Below are positions 1-10,144 of a stretch of DNA of 64,000 nt, one piece after another. The DNA is from Cladorhizidae sp. MBARI D1340-BT2 (taxonomy: Eukaryota > Porifera > Demospongiae > Poecilosclerida > Cladorhizidae), in NCBI GenBank assembly GCA_028752905.1, contig JAQNBH010000014.1, positions 17,777,250 to 17,841,249 of the forward strand, written 5' to 3'. The notes below the pieces were generated by a model. The model saw only the letters and a program-made list of their open reading frames with translations, was not told where the DNA came from and did no database searches. Position numbers and translations under genes: made by a program. How positions within the stretch are numbered: position 1 is the stretch's first letter; each line of letters begins with the position of its first letter.

Positions 1-149
1 TACCCTAGAGAGTTGCTAAAAGTATAAAATAAATCCCATTGCATATAGAACCATTGCATTCTAATTGAGCATAAATCTAGTAAATTTAAGTACTATACCT
101 GCCACGCATGCTCTTACCATTCATTTCCACGTGTGCAAATCCTCGTGCA

Positions 150-428
150 GTTTGAGGGGGGATGATGGCATTTTTTAATTTTTACTTGTGGTTACAACTT
201 TAGAGCTCCGTAGATTCTGCAAACTTCATATGGACTTGATATACAGCTCAAAAGATAGGTCTCTCTGTGTGCTCTCTTTTGATACTAAAATATGTTTCAT
301 AGGTATAACTATAGGCAAGTTACTAGACCCTAAAGTGGAAGGACCTCAAAAACCTGCAGCCCAAAAACCTCATCCAAAATAACTCCAGATTGCTAAGATT
401 TGAAATTGGTACCAGTGGCTAGAGAGCC
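150..428 (+). repeat. Left terminal inverted repeat of copy A (outer part)
   Basis: The text around gagctccgtagattctgc and cctaaagtggaaggacct recurs in reverse complement at 5390-5545. Removing the hAT insertion (437-2943) lets the match continue through 2952-3060, for an inverted repeat of roughly 350-400 bp with scattered mismatches. The 64-aa open frame inside it is also found in copy B and is best read as chance within a conserved repeat. Confidence 0.75.
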
Positions 429-436
429 CTAGCTAT
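429..436. repeat. 8-bp target-site duplication, left (ctagctat)
   Basis: Identical to 2944-2951 on the other side of the hAT element. Confidence 0.9.
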
Positions 437-464
437 CAGTGTTGCCAGGTTTCTGTTGGCACTA

Positions 465-556
465 TATACCAAACTGCCTAAAAAATTGTACCAAACGCAG
501 GAGAAATATACCAATTTTGCCCCATGTATATACCAAATATATACCAATTCACATTT
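465..556. promoter_or_regulatory. Subterminal tataccaa repeat cluster, left
   Basis: At least five near-copies of tataccaa or gtaccaa lie within 100 bp of the left end. A matching cluster lies at 2820-2935 at the other end. In hAT families such subterminal repeats are bound by the BED-type zinc finger of the transposase; binding here is inferred. Confidence 0.55.
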
Positions 557-671
557 ATCGATCAAGATGAACTTTCTTATCTCATGCAGAAGCAAGATAA
601 GCAATGCATTAACTTGGTGGCTACATGTATGTGTGAATGTGATGGGAGTTATGTGAATAATTGTCTCTCAC

Positions 672-2681
672 TTATTCAAAATCTTCAAACGGGAGGTCAT
701 CAGCTTGGTCATTGCTGTCACAGTACATCTCTGCAGTGTTAAACTTCTGCAACATATTCTCAGTAACAACAAAGTCTTTGCAGCACATTTTATGCATGAT
801 TAGGTGTGTACGAATCCGAATCAGAGCATCCAACATTTTTAAACTTAGCTTGTTTCTGTACTTGGTCTTGATGCAAGTTACATGAGAAAACATTCTTTCA
901 ACAATAGCATTGCTAACGGGAGCATAGGCAAGTCAAAGCATACATCGCAAGTTCCTTGTAAGCATATTCATCAAGACCATTTTTGTACCTCAGAATTCCA
1001 GCCCAAAATTTGACACTATCAGTTGGCAATGTTCCTTCAAAGACTGGTTCTTCTCTCCATATCTGCAAAACTACTTTTCGATATTGAGATTCAATTTGGT
1101 TGACATTTGCTGTCAGCAAATGTTGAAGCGGAAGTTGAGACAATGGAATCCTTGCTGTTTGTGAGAGAACTACACTGGGAGACAAATAACTGAGTCCTCG
1201 GAAAATGGCAGTGCTTGCTGGAAGCCTTTGTTCAAGCTGAGTTAGCAAATCCTTGAGGAAATCTTGACATCGTAGCTTCATATTTGACACTGCAACTTCA
1301 AAGTCTTGTCTCTCTTTATTTTCTCTCACACAGCGTAGCAATTCACTGTGCAAGGATGCTCCAAAATCCACCAAGGATAGAGCCAACTCATTTCCACGAA
1401 TGTCGTAAAGTCTCTTCTTCAGTGACCGATGGTGCAAGTCAAGTTCCTTAACCATCTTCTCGGGATCTGCATTAGTTGACTGAAATAAAGCATTGACTTT
1501 CTCAAACTCCTGCACCACTGGCACCAAGAATACGAAGAAGAGAAAGTTGACATCATCTCGCAACATGTCCAAGATCTGCCTTCCTTTGTATCTGACTTCT
1601 TGTGTTCCTGACTGTGATGCACTCAAGAAGTAAACCTTCAACTCTTCCCAGTTAGCAAGAATGTTAGCAAGCACTCTACCTCTCACCAACCATCGGGTGG
1701 CTGACATCCTTTGAAAGGGTAACCCAGTTTGACGCCTTTGCTCATCCTGACTGTTCAGTTCTTGGAAGAGTCTCTTGTACTCTTCGCGGCGTAAGGTGCT
1801 CTTAGAAAACCAGGTTGGTATTTCTGCCAGGAGATAGCCAAGATGAGATGGCAACTTCTCGAAACTCTTCTGGACACATAAGGCCAGTGAATGACATATG
1901 CATCGGAATTGAACACAGTGTGGCGACTCTGCATGGATTCTTGACCAGACAGAGTTTTTTCCCCCAATCATATTGGCTGCTCCATCACTTCCAAAGCCAA
2001 TGCACTTTGTCAGAGATAATCCAATCCCTGTCAGACAGTTTTTAGTGCCTGAAACAAGACTTCTCCAGTGGCCTCGACAACTGAAATCAGGCCCACAAAG
2101 GCCGTTTCTATCTCTTCAGTTGTGCTAGAAAAGTACCTGATGCAAATGCACATGTTTTTAGCAATTGAAATGTCGGTTGCTTCATCTATTAAGACAGAAA
2201 AGTTCTTGCCTTGCACGTCCTGTATCAAGCGCTCTTTGAGGGCAGGTGCTATCACATTTAAGATTAGCTTTGAACATTTGGTCCGATGAAGCTTAATATT
2301 TTCCATGACATTTCCTTTGGCATTTTTCTTGATCAATTCACTGAGATGGTCAATAATGTTAATGGAGCAATGACAACAAACTGCAGCTGCAAGTTCCAAT
2401 TCAATCCGCTTCAGATCTGTAGAGGCCTTAGTTGCCTTTGATGTATATAATGCCATTTTTGAGGTTGATCCAGCTGCCTGAACTCGGTTCCTGTGCTCCT
2501 GGGTGGCTGCATGTTGGGCAAGAGCTGCTTTCCTTGGACTGACAAGTTTGTGACACATCTTGCAGTATGCATTGTCAGAGCCATCTGAAGCTTTGGACAC
2601 CCAAGGAAAGTCCCTTTCCCAAACAGTCAGGTACTTTCTTGAACCTTCGTAGTAGGTTTTCCACTTGGATTTGGAGCTCAT
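672..2681 (-). pseudogene. hAT transposase (BED-finger type), frameshifted
   Basis: This encodes the DNA-cutting and joining enzyme of the hAT element. The N-terminal part (2031-2681, 216 aa) starts with MSSKSKWKTYYEG and has a BED-like zinc finger (C-x2-C then H-x4-H, around YCKMCHKL). The first acidic catalytic motif is LIDEATDIS. The frame then shifts near 2040, and the second acidic motif GFGSDGAANM continues in the 913-1971 frame, which also has the family ATRWLVR motif. A second shift near 915 separates the C-terminal hAT dimerisation block (ERMFSHVTCIKTKYRN, ending at 672). With two frameshifts the gene is almost certainly dead, although the damage is light. The closest recognisable relatives are the ZBED/ZNF862-like transposases. 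Confidence 0.85.
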
Positions 2682-2819
2682 GGTTTCTTCTTAGGGAACC
2701 ACAAAGTTAGATTCACTGTTCTGCTTGAAGTTGTCTCGAGTGCCAGACACTTCGACTTCACCTCATGAGGTAAAGGGTCTCGCAGAGCGAGAATTATAGG
2801 TATGCTTGTGAGGCAAGTT

Positions 2820-2935
2820 GAAAAATACCAAATATATACCAAATGCCTAAAATATACCAAGCCCCCCAAATATATACCAAGCCCTTCTGAAATATACCAA
2901 ATTGACCCAATTTGGTATATAAATATACCAACTGG
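2820..2935. promoter_or_regulatory. Subterminal tataccaa repeat cluster, right
   Basis: About seven copies of ataccaa or tataccaa, one in the opposite orientation (tttggtatat), fill the last 120 bp of the hAT element and mirror the left cluster. Confidence 0.55.
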
Positions 2936-2943
2936 CAACACTG

Positions 2944-2951
2944 CTAGCTAT
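2944..2951. repeat. 8-bp target-site duplication, right (ctagctat)
   Basis: Identical to 429-436; together they mark the exact ends of the hAT insertion. Confidence 0.9.
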
Positions 2952-2989
2952 TCAATGACCTTTTTCATTAGGCGTGAAAATGTAAGTAG

Positions 2990-3060
2990 GTGGTCAAGCA
3001 CGCGGGTGGAAAATTGATTATGTTGAAAATCAACGCCTTCAATTTTCCACCCGCACGCTT
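2990..3060. repeat. Imperfect hairpin in the repeat end
   Basis: The arms ggtggaaaattga and tcaattttccacc flank a short spacer. The same hairpin sits at 60537-60595 in copy B, so it is a conserved part of the repeat. Confidence 0.6.
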
Positions 3061-3201
3061 GACCACGTACTTAAATTTTTAAATTTTGTGCACCACATGC
3101 TGGTTACTGAGCTGGGCGTGTAGGCATCAGCCAACAAGAAAATGTGTACCCAATGGTGAGCAGGAGCTTAACAAGCAGTTCCTGTGTGCAGACATGCATG
3201 G

Positions 3202-3205
3202 TTAA
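3202..3205. other. Empty TTAA target site
   Basis: Here copy A reads catggttaaggatcg without interruption. At the same place copy B carries an 882 bp element between two TTAA copies. This is the unoccupied target of that piggyBac-type insertion. Confidence 0.9.
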
Positions 3206-3383
3206 GGATCGTCCTGTGAATGCAGCATGCTAGCTAGAAGGAATGGAGAATGGTTGAAGTGTAGCTGAGCAGAGCCTGGAGAGTGTCAGATGTGGACATC
3301 ATATCTACTAGTCACCAAAAATGGAAGAAACACTGACTTTTGAGCAGGAGGAGACATGATAACGATCAACAAATAGAAGCTAG

Positions 3384-3772
3384 AATCAACAGTAAAGTAG
3401 GTGCTTAACAAATAGACTGTGAAGTAGGTGCTTAACAAATAGAGGCTAGAACCGCAGTGAAGTAGGTGCTTAACAAATAGTGGCTAGAACCAACGGTGAA
3501 GTAGGTGCTTAACAAATAGACAGTGAAGTAGGTGCTTAACAAATAGAGGCTAGAACCAACAGTGAAGTAGGTGCTTAACAAATAGTGGCTGGAACCAACA
3601 ATGAAGAATGTACTTAACAAATAGGTTGTGAAGTAGTTGCTTAACAAATAGAGGCTAGAACCAATAGTGAAGTAGGTGCTTAACAAATAGAGGCTAGAGC
3701 CAACAGTGAAGTAGGCGATTAACAAATAGAGGGTAGAGCCAACAGTGAAGTAGGTGCTTAACAAAAAGTGGG
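3384..3772. repeat. 39-bp minisatellite, copy A
   Basis: Tandem units built on gtgaagtaggtgcttaacaa followed by atagaggctagaaccaaca; some units lack the second part. The equivalent array in copy B (61806-62152) has one unit fewer. The long minus-strand open frame through it is a product of the repetition, not a gene. Confidence 0.9.
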
Positions 3773-5214
3773 TATATAGATACCTGGCTTACAATTGGCA
3801 TTTCACAGACTTCTAATTATACCACACCACCTTGTGCTCAGTTTAACAACTAAAACTTGCCTATAAAATACACTAATTCTACACGGCGCTAGTTCAATAT
3901 GTATGATGAGGGACCAGTGACGAGTGCTCACAAATGCATGCAGTATATAGTTGTGGGTGCAGGTGCTAGCTAAAATATTACTACTTATCTCAGAGAGAGG
4001 TAATGGCAGTGGGGTTCAATTAATTCAAAGTTGAATTAGTATACTGTCATTTGGGTATATTTAATTCAACTGGTTTAGTTAGTTTGTCACAGTTATTTTA
4101 TTTATTTAAACTGGTTTTTGAAGTCCATTAATTCAAAGTTGAATTAAAATTGAATTAAGGGGGCATAGACCATATTTGTGGTCACCAATTTAATGCATTT
4201 TGAATGGTTTTGATCTCAAAAGGTAGCTTATTCTCTGTGCTTTCCAATGATATTTATAGCTTATAGGCAAAGCAGTGTTGCCATCAACATCTGGCTGACA
4301 GCCTGACACACTGGCAATAGTACAGAGGTGTTGGGTTTTTTTATACAAATTTTCAGCTTCATCAAGACTTGCCATTTATGTTGCTGTCAGTCAGTTTCTG
4401 ATAAAACTCCCCCCAATCCCCCCTTTTTTCATTCAGCAGGAAAAGTGAGCCCACAGAATGAACCGTATCTCATGGAAAATTGGCTGGATTGAAAAAGTGA
4501 TCATTCATTTTGAAGAGCTAAGAGAGAGCATTCAAATGATATAAAAATTATATACTATGGACAAAATATTGAGTGAGCAAAACTGTGAATAATGTCGGGA
4601 ATACACATTTCTTTGAATCATGAGGGGCAGGGATAGATCCAGGGTGGTTATAAACCCCTCATTTTGCTCTTGATCATGAGACTATCATTCTTGCACTCTT
4701 TCATCAGCAACACAAGACTCACCAGAAAAACAGTGACTGAGCAGTGTTGACACAGGAGCAGGCAGGCCTGTGATAGCCAGCGCTAGGGAAGGACCAGCTA
4801 CAGATGCCATCTGAAGGTAAAGGGTGAAGCATCGGTAAAGCCGTTAATACTACTATAGTTCCAAACTTTCAGCATCATTTGAGTCTTCAGCTTCTAGATA
4901 TCTCTTCTTCTCCCACGATTCTAACCCAGAAGATCCTCACTGACTCCATACTTTCGTCTTTCCAGAGCTTTTGTTTGCATTCTTCTTGACATGGAATTTA
5001 ATAATGCTAACAAGTAAATAGCAGTATATACCAATGTGGGTGGGTGTCAAACCAGTGGACACAAAACCCGAACATAAGGTCTGGTGAAACTGAAAAAGTC
5101 CTCAAATAGAGTTTTCAAAACCCTCAATTAGAGTTTGCAACGCCCACTTCCAAGGAGGTGGGGAAAAGGAACTGCAAATAAAGGCAATCTTATGGTCTCT
5201 TTATTTAATTCAAA
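3773..5214. other. Interior of copy A, no gene seen
   Basis: The interior is conserved in copy B (62153-63590) but codes for nothing I recognise. It contains two near-perfect palindromes of the form ttaattcaa-ag-ttgaatta near 4019 and 4129. Confidence 0.6.
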
Positions 5215-5612
5215 ATTAGTTCATTTTAGTTGACTTCAATTTCGCACCCGCGTGCCTGACCAGGTAATACATTTTTAACGCCTAATCAAAAAGGGCGTTG
5301 CATGCGCTAGAGCTTCCTCTAGCCACTCGTACCATTTTCAATTTTTGTGCACTTATATAGCAATCAGGAGTTATTTTTGCGGAGGTTACAGGGATTCAGG
5401 TTTTTGAGGTCCCTCCACTTTAGGGTCTAGTAACATACCTATGAAACTTATTTTAGTATCCAAAGAGAGCACACAGAGAGATCTATCTTTTGAGCTATAT
5501 ATCAAGTCTATACCATGAAGTTTGCAGAATCTACGGAGCTCTAAAGTTGTACACAAGTTTAAAAAATAAAAAAGTAAAAAATACCAACAGACCTACCTCA
5601 AACCATATTATT
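5215..5612 (-). repeat. Right terminal inverted repeat of copy A
   Basis: Reverse complement of the left end: for example 5505-5540 (tgcagaatctacggagctc) pairs with 205-230, and 5240-5345 pairs with 400-428 joined to 2952-3030. Confidence 0.75.
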
Positions 5613-5654
5613 CCAACAAATTTTTGAGGTTACAACTTTGGAAGTTCTGCCCAC

Positions 5655-5820
5655 TAGATAGGTACATAGATAAATATAATAATTATTGATAAATACATAG
5701 ATAAATATAATAATTATTGATAAATACATAATTATATAGATGCAATACAGATACATGATAAATACATACATACATATAAATACATACATACATAGATACA
5801 TACACAGACAGAGAGATAGA
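5655..5820. repeat. ATAC/ATAG-type simple repeat
   Basis: Units of gataaatacata and tacatacata with two copies of a longer unit (ataaatataataattattg). Confidence 0.8.
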
Positions 5821-6439
5821 TTTATACTACATCACGTCATCTGTGGCTAATCTGATTGGTTAATAACTGTAGGTTACATACATAGGCGCGTAATCTACAC
5901 TTTTAACCGGATGTAGTTTAGCGCGTGCGCAATGTAGTATAAGCCTATACTCCACTCGCGGGTTATGCACCAGTGTAACCTACTCGTTTGCGCTTTAGCT
6001 ATTAATGTTCACTGTTCATGAAGCTTTAATGTCATGATAATATTCACTTGATATAATTTATATAGATGTTCTGTGCTGCAGTGTAACCTACTCGTTTGCG
6101 CGTAACACTGTAAAATATCTGGGCTCATAAATCCCTGAAGTTGAAGGAGTTTTTGATTATCAGTTGAAGGAAGTTGTTCCAACTCAGCTACATATTTATC
6201 TAGCAGTACTTTGTCAATAGCTGGGGCGCCTTGAGTAAAAAATTCTTCTTTCTAGTTGCTATGTAGTTTAGCGCATGCGCAATGTAAGTATAAGTAAGAT
6301 AGCCTATTCAAAAGAGTCGGTTATGCGCCAGTGTGTAACCTACTCGTTTGCTGTTACATTCCTCGGCTTCGCCTCGGGGTAACCGCAAACTCGGAGGTTA
6401 CATAGGCGCATAACTGACTCTTTTGTATAGGCTATCCTA

Positions 6440-6640
6440 TACATATACATACTGTAGATAGATAGATAATAGATGGATACATACATACATAGGTACATGC
6501 ATAGGTACATACATAGATAGATACATAGATAGATAGATACATGCATAGGTACATACATAGATAGATACATAGATAGATACATGCATAGGTACATACATAG
6601 ATAGATAGATACATAATAGATACATAGATAGATCTTTGAA
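6440..6640. repeat. GATA/TACA simple repeat
   Basis: Units of tacatagatagata and tacatgcataggtacatac. The open frames across it on the minus strand are repeat artefacts rich in Tyr, Met and Cys. Confidence 0.85.
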
Positions 6641-7290
6641 GATGGATTTCAAGGTGTGTGCCAGTTTATTTACTAAGTATTCAAGGCATGTTGAAAGTCT
6701 TTTGGAGGCAAAACCACATTTGGGAAGCTAATGAATGACCTTTATTGTGAGTCAAACCACCTACTTCCTGATGCCTACTGCACTCTGTTGCCTCTCCATA
6801 CTCCTGAACAGGATTTGTGGTAATCTCCCCACTTAGTGGGTACCTTAATAATTATAATGACCTTCACTATGCTAGAAAAGGTTTTATAATTGTGGCTGTG
6901 TCCAGGTTTTTAGTGTGGGATCTTCTCCCTTAAAACAGTTTTGCTGAGAAGTTGGGGAACGGAAGGGATTATGGAGTAAGATGGCGTAAGATGGCCAAAC
7001 TGGAGAAAGAAAGTTGAGTTTACATCAAGATCACATCGAATTTTGAGTCAGGCCTTACTTCTGCTTCTGCCATGCTGGTATAGGGGAATATTTTTTTATA
7101 TATGTGTGTGTGTGTGTGGTGTGACCTATACGCCGACTATAGCATACATCAAATATGGTTGTCAATACCGGAATGAGGGGGGGGGGGGGGGAATTTCATG
7201 TATATCTTTTCTTGGAAACCCACCTTTTATAAGCCACTAAAATTGTAAAAGTGCAAATCTAAATTCTTTTGTGTTCTATTGCAATTGCAG

Positions 7291-7450
7291 GCTTCTGATC
7301 ACAACAGGAACGGGCAATACACATCTGCCAGGATGGAACATGGCGCTTTGCTGTAGCATCTTTCGGCCATCTACTTTGTTTTGCTGGTCATCGCAGGGGT
7401 CACCATGCTCATTCTGGCCCTGTTGGCGTATGGAGTGAGCATGAAAGTAA
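7291..7450 (+). pseudogene. Relic of a CD225/dispanin final exon
   Basis: After a good splice acceptor (ttgcaattgcag) the first codons read ASDHNRNGQYT, resembling [11 protein letters not shown] at the start of gene A exon 3. Further on, tgctgtagcatctt matches tgctgcagcatctg of gene A, and IYFVLLVIAGVTMLILALL resembles its second membrane segment. Two changes of frame within about 40 bp and an in-frame stop break the reading, so this is a degraded copy. No matching first membrane exon is visible nearby. It lies on the strand opposite to genes A and B and between the arms of the foldback repeat. Confidence 0.55.
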
Positions 7451-8283
7451 ACATCATTTTGAAGAAAACTCTTATTTGTTGTTGTTGTTTTCTCTTAGCG
7501 ATATATATATGTATATATATATATATAATGTTATGCATTAAGGGGGAGGGGTTTACTGGATGGTATTATTACTTCTTCACTTAAAAAAAAAAAATCACAT
7601 CTAGCTCATATTTAGGTATTTTTTCCAAATTTCATGGGGTTGTAGAGAGATGGTTTGGAGAACATGTCTACTAAAAAGTTAATTGCCATAACCCCCCCCC
7701 CCCTCCAAATGGTGGATAATGGGCCATAACCTGTAAAAATTGGAGCACTTTTATATATATCTCTTAAGATTGTATGACGATTATATAAACATCAAAATAC
7801 ACGGAGTGCAACCCATGTATTAAGCGTTGTAGAGCTTAATTTGTTTAAGGTGATCCTAAACATAACCACTTTCCAATTAACTGCAGTATAATTATAGCAA
7901 TTATAGAGGTTGCGTAAAGTGCATTTCGGGAATAGTTTCGTTATCATTAACATTATAGGTGGTATAAAAGCAAACCCCCTTCATGCACAGGTTAGGAAAA
8001 TTGTACTATGTATAGGATAGCCTATACAAAAGAGTCGGTTATGCGCCTATGTAACCTCCGAGTTTGCGGTTACCCCGAGGCGAAGCCGAGGAATGTAACA
8101 GCAAACGAGTAGGTTACACGACGCATAACCGACTCTTTTGTATAGGCTATCTTACTTACACTGCATTGCGCACGCGCTAAACTACAAGCAGTTAAAAGTG
8201 TAGGTTAAGCGCATATGTAACCTACAGTTATTAATCAATCAGATTAGCCACAGATGACGTGATGTAGTATAAATATATATATA

Positions 8284-9883
8284 TGCTTAGGAGAATGTTA
8301 GTTTAGCCTGTTTGGGATGGGATGTAATCTGTTCTTCACTGCTGATATTGGCAGGTAGATTGAATACACTCCGCTTTTCTCCTAATCACTATCCTCAAAC
8401 CGCTTCCTCTTCCTCCGAGATCTATATATGTAGTTATCCCCCATCTTTATTTGTCTTGTATAATTATATATATATATATACACACTCTTAGGTAGCTATC
8501 TGCTTTGGTCCTTACGATATTGGGTGGCAAAAGCATGTTCATGTAAAGCTACACACTCGCGCTGCTGTTAGTCCCACAACAACTAACACTAATATCCACA
8601 TCATCACCACACAGTTCCAATAACTTTTCAAACATACTTCCATGTGTACTTCAATGTGTACTTCAAGCACGAAGGCTTCTTTGCATGGTCGCCAAGACAG
8701 TTTACCGAAATCAGGAGGCAAATTTATTAGTGCACAAAAAGCTCTCGAGCTATAGTGTGTTACACCAACGCTGAAGCCGAGTTGAGCCTAGGCATGTAAA
8801 AACAACAACATATTTTAGAAATAAAGCCACACCCTACATTCATCATTATGGGGTTGTATACAAACCCTGACAAGTGTACTGAATTTCCTTTACTTTGACT
8901 TGTACTTGGAGCAACATAAAAAAATCCGTAACAAACTGGTTGCTGATCATCTTCCTTATTATATCTTCATGTAACACTGATGGGGATATAACACTAATCT
9001 TGCCCCTGGAGGCAGTAGGTTGCTGAGGGTTGTTTGGAGTAGAGGGTATTGCATTGGCCTCTAATGCATCTGGAGATTCAGGGGTAAAACAGCCTTGAAG
9101 GTCCAAGTTTGCAGAAAACTATCTCAGAAACAAAGCTGATTCAATCTAGCTTACTGATAATGATAAGTTTTTCAATTCCCCCACTCATTTAGTAATATAC
9201 AGGCTAATGTTAAATCTGTAACAATGGCTACCAAGGACCAATGAATGATTTATTATAGCTAAATTCATTTTTTATAGTTTCTTGAGATTTTTGGGTGGGG
9301 GTGGTATCTTTAAGAACGTGGTCAAGAAATTCCACATCTAGAAAAAAATCCTGGTTGTAAAATTCACTGTACAGTGATCTCCGATAATTGTAGATTCATC
9401 AACAGTCAAGTTAAAAAAATGTAAGGAGCCAGCGGACCATGCATAAATATCAAGTGGATTTGAGCTCTTGAATTTGGATGATTGGTTGCGATTGATATTA
9501 AAATTGTCTTGTGAAATCAGTAATTATCCACTTAGAAGGCTCGACCACCCTAGAAGTGAAGGGTAGGAGCAGCTCAACAGCTACCATCCTTATGGAACTG
9601 CTGACACTTTCCAAGTTGTTTACAAGTCTCTAGGCATTTTTTAAATTTATTATTTCCTGTCTAGTAGTTCCGTCTCTCCTAGGTCTTGAAATATTCTCCA
9701 AGGCCTATATATGGTGTGTACAATACTATCTGATGCACTTTGGTACCAAAAAATACAGCAACAACTATTATCTAGAAATACACATGACAATTCTCAAGTA
9801 TAATAGGAACTAAAAACTTAATGTACAGAACGTTACACAAATGTGTATCAGTTAACACCATGGAAGGTTCTGGATCTGTAACC
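8284..9883. other. Intergenic region downstream of CD225 gene A
   Basis: AT-rich DNA with short TA microsatellites near 8270 and 8465. A minus-strand open frame at 8846-9106 has a proline- and serine-containing stretch but no recognisable domain or convincing splice sites, so I do not call it a gene. Confidence 0.5.
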
Positions 9884-10144
9884 TCAGCAGCAATTTTGTC
9901 CACTAACTTCATCAAAAACCTTGTTGAAGTAAGTATTGTCAGTAAAGGAGCAGTGGCAGAGGCCCAAACTGATTTTAATGTTGTCGAAGATTACCAGGTC
10001 TGTAGCGAAGATTAAAACCAGGAAAATAATACCAGTTACCAGCGCCAGGAAAAAGTAGACCATGGAACAGATGCTGCAGCATAGTGAGTAACTTCCACAA
10101 GACTTGGCTTGGTTATAATCTCCTGCAGAGTTGTGATCATTGGC
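9884..10144 (-). CDS. CD225 gene A, exon 3 (loop, second membrane segment, stop)
   Basis: 86 codons plus TGA (stop at 9884-9886), starting [11 protein letters not shown] after a pyrimidine-rich acceptor. It contains the G-D-x3-A loop and the second hydrophobic segment. Confidence 0.82.
   Translation of the reverse strand, partial: ANDHNSAGDYNQAKSCGSYSLCCSICSMVYFFLALVTGIIFLVLIFATDLVIFDNIKISLGLCHCSFTDNTYFNKVFDEVSGQNCC

Larger units (their letters stand above)
437..2943 (-). mobile_element. hAT DNA transposon inserted in copy A
   Basis: The element runs from cagtgttgccag to its reverse complement ctggcaacactg. It is flanked on both sides by the 8-bp duplication ctagctat (429-436 and 2944-2951), the usual hAT signature. 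Copy B of the host repeat lacks the element at the corresponding point (near 60489), so this is a true insertion, although copy B also lacks about 8 bp there. Both ends carry many copies of tataccaa, probably subterminal transposase-binding repeats. The transposase gene inside (minus strand) is broken by frameshifts, so the copy could move only if helped in trans. Confidence 0.92.
1..5612. repeat. Large inverted-end repeat, copy A
   Basis: This stretch is near-identical to 60060-64000, in the same orientation, apart from insertions in each copy and one minisatellite unit. Its two ends are imperfect inverted copies of each other: about 150-428 plus 2952-3060 pairs with about 5215-5612. It has no open reading frame of its own that I recognise, so it looks like a non-autonomous DNA element or a segmental duplication of one. 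The outer boundary of copy A is cut by the window start, so any target-site duplication cannot be read. Nested inside are a hAT element, a 39-bp minisatellite and short palindromes. Confidence 0.8.
5817..8283. repeat. Foldback-type inverted repeat with internal hairpins
   Basis: The outer left arm (5817-5990 and 6258-6445) matches the reverse complement of 8007-8283, including catcacgtcatctgtggcta, gtttagcgcgtgcgcaatg and cctcggcttcgcctcggggt. Each arm contains its own hairpin: gagtcggttatgcgcc...gtaacctac pairs with gaggttacataggcgcataac around a GC-rich centre (6303-6445 and 8007-8150). The left arm also holds extra partial copies (5925-6110). Between the arms are a GATA repeat and a decayed CD225-like exon. 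I see no transposase. Confidence 0.7.

Noticed and set aside
3432..3764. Repeated YFTVGSSLYLLS-like peptide frame
   Set aside because: The 39-bp minisatellite is a multiple of 3, so the frame stays open by chance; there is no start context or partner exon.
8846..9106. 86-aa minus-strand frame with a Pro/Ser-rich segment
   Set aside because: No recognisable domain and no convincing splice signals.
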